Shown here: positions 6,595 through 11,676 of the stretch, in pieces
Layout of the letters: every line of letters begins with the position of its first letter
Position numbering within the stretch: position 1 is the stretch's first letter
From: Methanomicrobiales archaeon
Lineage (GTDB): Archaea > Halobacteriota > Syntropharchaeia > Alkanophagales > Methanospirareceae
Direction of reading: 5' to 3'
Assembly (NCBI GenBank): GCA_003160755.1
Contig: QEXZ01000038.1
Span: 1 to 11,676 of the forward strand
DNA: 11,676 nt
Translations under genes and position numbers: made by a program
Notes under the pieces: generated by a model
Databases searched by the model: none
Told to the model about the DNA's origin: nothing
What the model saw: the letters and a program-made list of their open reading frames with translations, nothing else

Positions 6595-7011
6595 ATGAGC
6601 GTTGTAACGAAGGAACTGCGGTTCGATACAAGAGGAGAAGTGGAGATAGTAGATATAACTGAGAAGGTGAACAGCAAGCTGAGAGAGTCGGGCATCGAGG
6701 ATGGAACGGTAACTATTTTTGTGCCCGGCGCGACAGGAGCGGTGACGACCATTGAATACGAGCCGGGTCTGTTGAAAGATTTACCCGATGCGTTGGAGAG
6801 ATTATTCCCGCGAGGAATAGACTATGAGCATGAGCTCAGATGGCACGATGGGAACGGGCATTCGCATGTAAGGGCATCTTTTTTGGGGCCCTCGCTAACC
6901 GTGCCTTTCGGAAATAAAAAGATGCTGTTAGGGACGTGGCAGCAGGTTGTGTTTGTCGAATTGGACAATAAGAGAAGGTCGAGAAGAATAATTCTTCAGA
7001 TATTAGGATAA
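6595..7011 (+). CDS. YjbQ/UPF0047 family protein
   Basis: Small widespread family; some members are annotated as secondary thiamine-phosphate synthase because of activity reported for the bacterial protein, but the physiological role is unsettled. The 138-residue product has the family length and signatures: VPGATGAVTTIEYEPGL (43-59), His residues H79, H84, H89 and H91 with HVRASFLGPSLTVPF (91-105), and the C-terminal TWQQVVFVELD (114-124). The start is the ATG at 6595, preceded by GGTGAG seven bases upstream. A longer reading from 6508 would run through the 89-nt repeat and is rejected. It is a single-gene unit converging on the glutaminase-fold-like gene. No thiamine gene is visible nearby. 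Confidence 0.88.
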   Translation: MSVVTKELRFDTRGEVEIVDITEKVNSKLRESGIEDGTVTIFVPGATGAVTTIEYEPGLLKDLPDALERLFPRGIDYEHELRWHDGNGHSHVRASFLGPSLTVPFGNKKMLLGTWQQVVFVELDNKRRSRRIILQILG

Positions 7012-7065
7012 CTGTATTCGCTCAACAAAGTGTGGAAAATCCTAAATCCCAATGACAATTAAACA

Positions 7066-7656
7066 CTATTCTCTTCCTAAACAACGTTTTATAAACCTTT
7101 CAGATGGATATTCATGAATAGTCGTAGCAATAATCTCCCCTGCACCATATTCAGACACAACCAGAATCGCTTTCGTTTTCTCATCTTTACCGTCTTTTAT
7201 TCCTAATATTACTTCCCCTTCTGTCCCTGCCTCTTCGAAGTAGCCATCGCACATGCATTCTTCTTTTTCCACGATTCCTGCTGCTTTGTTATCCTTCACT
7301 ACCTCTATTCTTACCCGCCTCTTCTCCATCACATATTCGATTTTTACAGGGAGCCAATTGTATGCGTCCTTGTTTGAAAGTGCACCGGATAGCAAAAGAA
7401 CACCTCCAGCCTTTACAAAATCTTTTATGGGCACGCTACTTGCTCTGAGTCCCTTTAGTATTCCCGAATATTGTTCGTTCCCAAATCCCGCCGGAACTAT
7501 TACTAACTTATAGCCGGTAAATGAAAAGAACGGGGCAAAAAGCAGATTCGGTGTTATTAGCTCGCAATCAAACCCCTTATCGGCGAGGTGCTGCATAAAA
7601 GGCGTATCTTTATCCCATAATAACGCTATTTCTCGTTTCGGTTCGTTATTCGTCAT
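7066..7656 (-). CDS. Glutaminase-fold-like protein without a visible nucleophile
   Basis: I do not recognise a characterised family. The 196-residue protein resembles the class I glutamine-amidotransferase-like (flavodoxin-type) fold: an initial strand REIALLWD (8-15), a second strand and loop YKLVIVPAGFG (49-59), the strand GGVLLLSGALS (84-94) where a catalytic Cys elbow would be expected, and YGAGEIIATTIHEYPS (170-185), which resembles the C-terminal strand-loop before the His/Glu of such proteins. The elbow has no Cys, so glutamine hydrolysis is unlikely; a binding or scaffolding role is possible. C134 and C136 form a CMC pair. Start and stop overlap the upstream gene by 4 nt (ATGA), so the two are translationally coupled and probably act together. 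Fold assignment by eye is tentative. Confidence 0.6.
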   Translation of the reverse strand: MTNNEPKREIALLWDKDTPFMQHLADKGFDCELITPNLLFAPFFSFTGYKLVIVPAGFGNEQYSGILKGLRASSVPIKDFVKAGGVLLLSGALSNKDAYNWLPVKIEYVMEKRRVRIEVVKDNKAAGIVEKEECMCDGYFEEAGTEGEVILGIKDGKDEKTKAILVVSEYGAGEIIATTIHEYPSERFIKRCLGRE

Positions 7657-8021
7657 CCCTTCTTCTTTAATACCACTATGTCAGGTCGCGGTGAAGCTTT
7701 AGAGCCTGCAAATTCCTTTTTGCATCGTTCGCATAATTCCCTCACCGTTAGCGTGACCACTTCTTCGCTACCCGGCAGCTTTCTCGCATATACAAACTCG
7801 GGCTCAACGCCAACGGTTTTGCTTATCTCCTCTAATATCGCACTTATCTTCTCCCTGAACACGTCTACATCGTCATATTGCAACCCACGCAGGTCTGCTG
7901 CGAAGCCGACACAGCCACACACCATCCCGAATACTTTCGCTTCTGGCACGAATATGTTTCCTATCAGATGTCTCAGCTCTTCCTCAAGCTTTTTCCTGCC
8001 TTCACTTATCTCTCCCTTCAT
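7653..8021 (-). CDS. Small conserved-looking protein with Cys pairs, unrecognised
   Basis: No family is recognised. The 122-residue protein has a charged N-terminal helix (about 1-20), a motif VCGCVGF (34-40) with C35 and C37, a predicted amphipathic helix DVFREKISAILEEISKTV (53-70), and ELCERC (95-100) with C97 and C100. Two cysteine pairs could bind one metal or an iron-sulfur cluster, which is speculation. It is first in a two-gene operon with the glutaminase-fold-like gene, overlapping it by 4 nt. A TATA-like box lies about 26 nt before the ATG, so the transcript is probably leaderless. Coding status is supported by the coupled overlap and absence of better frames. Confidence 0.65.
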   Translation of the reverse strand: MKGEISEGRKKLEEELRHLIGNIFVPEAKVFGMVCGCVGFAADLRGLQYDDVDVFREKISAILEEISKTVGVEPEFVYARKLPGSEEVVTLTVRELCERCKKEFAGSKASPRPDIVVLKKKG

Positions 8022-8040
8022 TTTTCTGCAAGATATTTTA

Positions 8041-8050
8041 AATTTAAATA
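8041..8050 (-). promoter_or_regulatory. TATA box for the two-gene operon 8021-7066
   Basis: Read on the minus strand this is TATTTAAATT, centred about 26 nt before the ATG at 8021, the standard archaeal spacing for leaderless transcription. Confidence 0.45.
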
Positions 8051-8105
8051 CACCAAAACGCTAAAACACAATAAATACTTTTAATATAAAATTTTATTCC
8101 CTCTT

Positions 8106-9125
8106 TCATTTCACCACGCTCAAAACCTTGCTCGTCAACTCATCGCAATACCTGCATTCATCACATATCTTTTTGCACCGTTTCCATTGTTTTATGCTGC
8201 CGTCCAGGAGTTCGTTATCTAGGTAAAACGTATAGCGGAGTTCGGAAGGGCAATCAAGAAGTTCAAGCAGGTTTCCTTTAAATGACCGTCGTGAGTATGC
8301 CGTCATGCAATTTATTATCCAGCTCACCGCGTTTGCTCTACCCGCAATCTTGAACTTTTCTATCCCTATCTCCTCGTATTCCTTCATGTCCTCTGGTCTT
8401 ATCCACGGCGACCTTATGATCTCCGATGGCTGTCGCATGCGAATGGACATGCACTTATCAAAATAGTAGTCACCAAAGGTATTCAGGGGCTGGTTTCGTG
8501 CATTCAAAAAAGAAGACCGGGGGGCGGTTATGTGCGAGAAGAGATTGAAATGCGAATACCGAAACGGGCACTTATAAAGACATGCTTCGTTCACAAGTAT
8601 TCTGATGTCGCAATTCACGGCTCTCAGTATTGCTTCTAATGTTTGGAAGTCCCTGTTGATGTTTGTATCCACCGTGATTGTATCAGCACCCAGGTCCTCA
8701 AAGAATTCAGCACGTTGCGGTGAATCTACATGCGCTACACATGAAACAACCGTCTCCATCGGGAACTCTTTCAAAAGCTCAATTAGATACGGCTCTGCCA
8801 CGGTAATGCCATCAACATCCGCCTTATTCAATTCCCCAAAGTACCACTCAAACACCTTATAACCCTCGAAGGTAAGGTGATAACCGCCCAGGCATGATGC
8901 ATTTATCACAATGTTCATCTTTATGTCGTGCTGATGCGCATAAGCAGTCTGCTCTTTTATCTCTTCAATAGCCGCTCCGTGGAGCATCGCTCTTCCACTA
9001 CCTACCACTTCCGGAGAGCCTGCCATGTAAACCTCATATACGTCTTTCAAACCCGCTGCTTCTTTTGTTTCTATCATCTCCTTTAAAGCGGCGAAATGAC
9101 CCGGATGCGGAACTATCACTTTCAT
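8106..9125 (-). CDS. Peptidase U32 family protein, second of a tandem pair
   Basis: U32 proteins were named for collagenase-like activity, but characterised members such as UbiU/UbiV, RlhA and TrhP take part in oxygen-independent hydroxylation of quinone or RNA, several with an iron-sulfur cluster held by conserved Cys. The 339-residue product has VPHPGHF (5-11), ITVDTNINRDF (150-160), the family core NEACLYKCPFR (179-189; C182, C186), DKC225 and a C-terminal CKKICDECRYC (317-327). It is closely similar over its whole length to the upstream gene, about two thirds identical by eye in the first 200 residues. Its ATG overlaps the upstream stop by 4 nt (ATGA), so the two are co-translated, recalling the UbiU/UbiV heterodimer. 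Substrate is unknown. Confidence 0.82.
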   Translation of the reverse strand: MKVIVPHPGHFAALKEMIETKEAAGLKDVYEVYMAGSPEVVGSGRAMLHGAAIEEIKEQTAYAHQHDIKMNIVINASCLGGYHLTFEGYKVFEWYFGELNKADVDGITVAEPYLIELLKEFPMETVVSCVAHVDSPQRAEFFEDLGADTITVDTNINRDFQTLEAILRAVNCDIRILVNEACLYKCPFRYSHFNLFSHITAPRSSFLNARNQPLNTFGDYYFDKCMSIRMRQPSEIIRSPWIRPEDMKEYEEIGIEKFKIAGRANAVSWIINCMTAYSRRSFKGNLLELLDCPSELRYTFYLDNELLDGSIKQWKRCKKICDECRYCDELTSKVLSVVK

Positions 9126-10129
9126 TTGATACTGGTCAATACCTCCTGTGTAAGTCTATCACAATATCCACATTCGTTACAGATTTTTTTACAGTTCTTC
9201 CATTGTTCTATGCTCCCCTCAAGCTTTTCGTTATCCACGTAAAACATGAACCTGAGCATTTGAGGGCAATCCAGAATTTCAAGCAAGTTACCCTTGAACG
9301 ACCTGTGAGAATACGCCTTCATGCACTCTATTATCCAGTTTACCGTTTTTGTCCTTCCCGAGAGTTTGAAGCTCTTTATTCCTATCGCTTCGTATTCCTT
9401 CACGTCTTCGGGTCTTATCCACGCGGACTTTATTATCTGCGTCGGGTTTCTCAGACGGATGTTTATGCACTTATCGAAATAGAAGTCGGGTGCGAACAGA
9501 GGAGAGCGAGGTTGGTTTAAACTGCTGAGATGCGAGGCGAGATTGTAATGAAAATACCTGAAAGGACACCGGTAAAGACAGCCTTCGTTCACTATCACCC
9601 TCACGTCACAGTTAACCGCTTTTACTATTGCTCTCAACAGCGGGAAATGCCGGTTTATGTTCGTGTCTACCGTTATCACATCAGCCCCGAGGTCTTCAAA
9701 GAACTTTGCACGCTGTGGCGCATCAACATAAGATAAAACCGATACAATGGTCTTCATCGGGAAATCACGCAGAAGCTCCACGAGATATGGCTCTGCCACT
9801 ATGACACCGTCAACACCCGCTTTATCCAGCTCGCGGAAATACCACTTGAACATCTTATAGCCCTCGAAGGTCAGATGATGACCTCCAAGACACGTGGAAT
9901 TCATCACGATATTCATTTTTATGCCGTGTTGATGCGCATATTCGGTTTGTTCCCTTATCTCGTCAATAAGCGGTGCATGCAGTACCCCTCTTCCACTTCC
10001 CATTACTTCCGGCGACCCGCCCATGAACACCTCTTCCACTTCCTCTAATCCTTCTTCCGACTCTTTTGCTTCTATTATCTCCTTCAATGCGGAGAAATGC
10101 CCGGGATGCGGAACCATTAGCCTTGTCAT
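9122..10129 (-). CDS. Peptidase U32 family protein, first of a tandem pair
   Basis: Paralogue of the gene at 8106-9125 and first in the operon. The 335-residue product carries VPHPGHF (6-12), VITVDTNINRHF (151-162), the core NEGCLYRCPFR (181-191; C184, C188), DKC221 and the C-terminal CKKICNECGYC (313-323). Eleven cysteines are shared in position with the paralogue; C129 of the paralogue is replaced by V131 here. The ATG at 10129 aligns with the paralogue's start and has a TATA box about 28 nt upstream, so it is probably leaderless; an in-frame ATG four codons later has AAGG before it and is an alternative. Role in oxygen-independent hydroxylation or another radical or iron-sulfur reaction is inferred from family knowledge only. 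Confidence 0.82.
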   Translation of the reverse strand: MTRLMVPHPGHFSALKEIIEAKESEEGLEEVEEVFMGGSPEVMGSGRGVLHAPLIDEIREQTEYAHQHGIKMNIVMNSTCLGGHHLTFEGYKMFKWYFRELDKAGVDGVIVAEPYLVELLRDFPMKTIVSVLSYVDAPQRAKFFEDLGADVITVDTNINRHFPLLRAIVKAVNCDVRVIVNEGCLYRCPFRYFHYNLASHLSSLNQPRSPLFAPDFYFDKCINIRLRNPTQIIKSAWIRPEDVKEYEAIGIKSFKLSGRTKTVNWIIECMKAYSHRSFKGNLLEILDCPQMLRFMFYVDNEKLEGSIEQWKNCKKICNECGYCDRLTQEVLTSIK

Positions 10130-10152
10130 CGGTCTATTAAGAATATCAGTAC

Positions 10153-10162
10153 TCTATAAAAA
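10153..10162 (-). promoter_or_regulatory. TATA box for the U32 gene pair
   Basis: The minus strand reads TTTTTATAGA, about 28 nt before the ATG at 10129. Spacing fits a leaderless archaeal transcript and there is no other equally good box between it and the gene. Confidence 0.5.
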
Positions 10163-10173
10163 TTATTTATTAT

Positions 10174-10212
10174 TTTTTCTTTTAGCACAAACCTTTTCTT
10201 AGGAAGAAAAGC
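10174..10212 (-). repeat. Additional repeat module adjoining copy 2
   Basis: A 16-nt direct repeat TTTTTCTTTTAGCACA occurs at 10174-10189 and again inside copy 2 at 10256-10271. Between them lies a perfect 8-bp hairpin at 10193-10211 (CTTTTCTT, loop AGG, AAGAAAAG). Read on the minus strand the stretch matches the GGTAAAGCTTTC ... AAAGGTTTGT unit at 3735-3768, which ties the long inverted repeat to the shorter dispersed units. Confidence 0.7.
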
Positions 10213-10301
10213 TTTACCAACAACTTTTTTACCTTCGGTAAAAACATCCCTTTTGTTTTTCTTTTAGCACAGGTTTTCTTTTTGTAAAAAAGAAAAAGTG
10301 T
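10213..10301 (-). repeat. 89-nt inverted repeat, copy 2
   Basis: Reverse-complement partner of 6454-6542 with 86 of 89 positions identical. Hairpins lie at 10226-10244 (TTTTTACC, loop TTC, GGTAAAAA) and 10274-10296 (TTTTCTTTTT, loop GTA, AAAAAGAAAA). Its end at 10301 is one base from the ATG at 10303, so the repeat forms the entire leader of the OMP-decarboxylase-like gene. As with copy 1, the same end of the repeat faces a gene start. Confidence 0.93.
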
Positions 10302-10302
10302 T

Positions 10303-11022
10303 ATGGCAAAACTATTTCAAGTGACGCAAGGCGTAATCCCGGCGTGTGACGTAACCACGATGGAAGAATTCCAAACGTTAATTGAGCGGACATGCTCGAT
10401 TGAAGGAATCGTGGGATATAAGGTGGGGTGCACACTTGCGTTACGCTACGGACTACCGAAACTGACGGAGATAGCGGCAGATCAGACCGACTTGCCCGTA
10501 ATCTACGACCATCAAAAGGCTGGCACGGACATACCGGCGATGGGCGATAAATTTGCAGAGGTGTGCGCAAAAGCAGGTGTAAAAGCGGTTATTATTTTCC
10601 CGATGGCCGGCCCTGCCACGGAGAAAGCGTTTATCGAGGCGATATTTAAAAACGGGTTAGTTCCCTGGGTAGGCGGTGAAATGACACATGAGAAGTACCT
10701 GCATAGAGAAGGGGGGTTTATTGACGCAGATGCACCAAAAGAGATATACAAAATCGCAGCAGAATGCGGTGTGGAATATTTCGTAGCTCCGGGAAGCAAA
10801 CCCGGTATTGTTGCGGAATACAATCGTTTCCTATCGGAAATCGTGAACGAGCCGAAGTTTTGCATGCCCGGGATTGGTTCGCAGGGAGGAGAGATAAGCA
10901 AAGCATTTGAAGCGGTAAAAGGTAAAGAAGCGTATGCTATTATTGGGTCTGCGATATACAAAAGCAGTGATATAGAAGGAGCGGCGAGGGGGTTTTGCAA
11001 GGAGGCGATGGCGTTCTTATAA
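10303..11022 (+). CDS. Orotidine 5'-phosphate decarboxylase (PyrF)-family TIM barrel, divergent
   Basis: OMP decarboxylase makes UMP in pyrimidine synthesis; the same suprafamily includes hexulose-phosphate synthase. The 239-residue product has the suprafamily layout: first-strand D16 in IPACDV, K40 in GYKVG, the catalytic strand YDHQKAGTDIP (68-78), and phosphate-binding PGIGSQGGEI (189-198) with IIGSAIY (213-219). Two details depart from textbook OMP decarboxylase as I know it: D69-x2-K72-x3-D76 instead of the D-x-K-x2-D spacing, and S216 where the phosphate-contacting Arg (GR) is normally found. It may be a divergent PyrF or an enzyme for a different phosphorylated substrate. The ATG follows the 89-nt repeat after one base and no clear ribosome site is seen. 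The gene is a single unit ending at a hairpin. Confidence 0.75.
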   Translation: MAKLFQVTQGVIPACDVTTMEEFQTLIERTCSIEGIVGYKVGCTLALRYGLPKLTEIAADQTDLPVIYDHQKAGTDIPAMGDKFAEVCAKAGVKAVIIFPMAGPATEKAFIEAIFKNGLVPWVGGEMTHEKYLHREGGFIDADAPKEIYKIAAECGVEYFVAPGSKPGIVAEYNRFLSEIVNEPKFCMPGIGSQGGEISKAFEAVKGKEAYAIIGSAIYKSSDIEGAARGFCKEAMAFL

Positions 11023-11044
11023 CAAACTTTCTAAAGAAAGTTTG
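11023..11044. terminator. Hairpin after the OMP-decarboxylase-like gene
   Basis: CAAACTTTCT, AA, AGAAAGTTTG gives a perfect 10-bp inverted repeat immediately after the stop codon and 19 nt before the stop of the convergent gene. Its ACTTTC stem resembles the dispersed repeat family. Terminator function is inferred from position. Confidence 0.45.
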
Positions 11045-11063
11045 ATCAAAGAGTTATTTAAAA

Positions 11064-11444
11064 TCAAATTTCGCATTCTTCTGTTCCTAACCTTCGCTGT
11101 ATCGTATTCTGCCATTTCCTGAGTTTGCTTAAGATTGCTCTCGCTTCTATCATTGTGAATGGTATGCTGCGACTAAAAACTGTCTCTCGGTAGCTTTTCA
11201 TCTCCGCTGCAATATCTGTGAATCTTCCATCATCTTTTAAAATCCGCTCCATTATCTGTAATATCTCTCGCATCTTCTCCGCCTTTGAAAGACCGGTTTC
11301 AATTAAAAAAGCGATAATTTCTGTTAATTCCTGTGGCATTGAGGGCTCTGCTATATATGTTATCTTGAGTTTCTTTCCCTTTATTCTAATTTCATCGTCA
11401 TCGTGAACCCACACAAAAGGCAGTGGGGGTATATCGGCTGTCAT
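11064..11444 (-). CDS. Small hypothetical protein
   Basis: I do not recognise a family. The 126-residue protein starts with a short proline-containing strand region (PPLPFVWVHDDDE, 6-18), then IRIKGKKLKITYI (19-31), followed by predicted helices at about 37-70 (ELTEIIAFLIETGLSKAEKM onward) and 97-119, ending in a basic helix with KLRKWQNTIQRR. There is no signal peptide or membrane segment. The two charged helices could suggest a nucleic-acid or protein-binding role, which is speculation. A TATA-like stretch (TAAATTTTAA, 11461-11470 on the minus strand) sits about 20 nt before the ATG. It diverges from a HEAT-repeat gene with a 55-nt spacer, so the two may share regulation. Confidence 0.6.
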   Translation of the reverse strand: MTADIPPLPFVWVHDDDEIRIKGKKLKITYIAEPSMPQELTEIIAFLIETGLSKAEKMREILQIMERILKDDGRFTDIAAEMKSYRETVFSRSIPFTMIEARAILSKLRKWQNTIQRRLGTEECEI

Positions 11445-11460
11445 GTTTATTATATAAGCT

Positions 11461-11478
11461 TTAAAATTTAATATTATA
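11461..11478. promoter_or_regulatory. Divergent AT-rich promoter region
   Basis: TAAATTTTAA on the minus strand (11461-11470) is about 20 nt from the ATG at 11444, and TATTATA on the plus strand (11472-11478) is about 25 nt from the ATG at 11500. Both spacings fit archaeal TATA boxes for leaderless transcripts. Confidence 0.4.
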
Positions 11479-11499
11479 CGTTAAAAGCGGGCACTAAGG

Positions 11500-11676
11500 A
11501 TGAAGGACGAAAATTTGCCTTTGATCAGAGAGCTGCTAAAAGACGATGATTGGGGTGTTCAAGAAGCTGCTATTAATGCCGTTACAGTACTTGGGAGCGA
11601 AAGCGAAGGGGACTTGGATTCTCTTGCAGAAATATCGGCTGAAACGTGCGCTGTAATGGAAGAACCGATGAAAGCT
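11500..11676 (+). CDS. HEAT-repeat protein, N-terminal part (cut by window edge)
   Basis: The frame from the ATG at 11500 stays open for 59 codons to the window end, so the gene continues beyond it. The visible residues contain LIRELLKDDDWGVQEAAINA and then VTVLGS, which has the helix-turn-helix pattern of a HEAT (PBS-lyase-type) repeat: acidic turn, then an alanine-rich helix. HEAT repeats usually serve as protein-binding scaffolds; nothing more specific can be said. A second acidic stretch (SESEGDLDSLAEI) suggests a following repeat. Start is supported by the TATA-like sequence about 25 nt upstream. Confidence 0.65.
   Translation, partial: MKDENLPLIRELLKDDDWGVQEAAINAVTVLGSESEGDLDSLAEISAETCAVMEEPMKA

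Noticed and set aside
9065..9520. 151-codon plus-strand open frame opposite the U32 genes
   Set aside because: It is antisense to two strongly conserved paralogous genes across their junction and its translation shows no recognisable domain.
6454..10301. An insertion sequence or composite transposon bounded by the 89-nt inverted repeats
   Set aside because: No transposase or integrase is coded between the repeats, the enclosed genes look like ordinary chromosomal genes, and no target-site duplication is apparent outside the ends.

Overview
The window looks like a stretch of euryarchaeal chromosome. It carries an archaeal/eukaryotic-type ribosomal protein (eL43/L37Ae), a Hel308-type helicase, a PAC2-family protein, a geranylgeranyl-reductase-family flavoprotein of the kind that saturates archaeal isoprenoid lipids, an archaeal-type triose-phosphate isomerase, and AT-rich TATA boxes about 20-28 nt ahead of several start codons. 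The gene mix, the U32-family tandem pair and the many short AT-rich repeats would fit an anaerobic lineage near the methanogens or ANME/Syntrophoarchaeia. That placement is inference; the sequence alone fixes only 'archaeon, probably Euryarchaeota'.

Layout: genes alternate in small divergent and convergent units. Left: eL43 (2-358, -) diverges from hel308 (625-2715, +) across a spacer full of short repeats. hel308 converges on a PAC2 protein (2799-3629, -), which diverges from the geranylgeranyl reductase (3775-4962, +). That gene converges, through a strong hairpin, on a tightly coupled operon of a HAD phosphatase and triose-phosphate isomerase (6429 to 4989, -). The HAD gene diverges from a YjbQ/UPF0047 gene (6595-7011, +). 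Then follow two minus-strand pairs with 4-nt start/stop overlaps: a small Cys-containing protein with a glutaminase-fold-like protein (8021 to 7066), and two paralogous U32 proteins (10129 to 8106). An OMP-decarboxylase-family barrel (10303-11022, +), an unrecognised small protein (11064-11444, -) and the start of a HEAT-repeat protein (11500 onward, +) end the window. No gap between genes exceeds 300 bases.

The most unusual feature is not a gene. Two 89-nt copies of one AT-rich sequence lie in opposite orientation at 6454-6542 and 10213-10301, each abutting a gene start. They agree at 86 of 89 positions, and all three differences fall in the 3-nt loop of an internal hairpin. Related shorter units (core GGTAAAGCTTTC) sit at 2723-2745, 3676-3757 and 10179-10220. 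Two other short repeat families occur: 10-nt AAATCTGTGT-like units (464-593, 6554-6577) and a GC-rich element (480-520, 2746-2788) flanking hel308 in inverted orientation. Among proteins, the U32 pair with eleven shared cysteines, and the OMP-decarboxylase-like protein with altered catalytic spacing and no phosphate-binding Arg, deserve attention.

Functionally the genes are mostly housekeeping: translation, DNA repair at stalled forks, proteasome-related chaperoning, membrane lipid saturation and triose metabolism. TPI sets the level of dihydroxyacetone phosphate, precursor of the glycerol-1-phosphate backbone of the lipids that the reductase acts on, but the two genes are convergent and not an operon.
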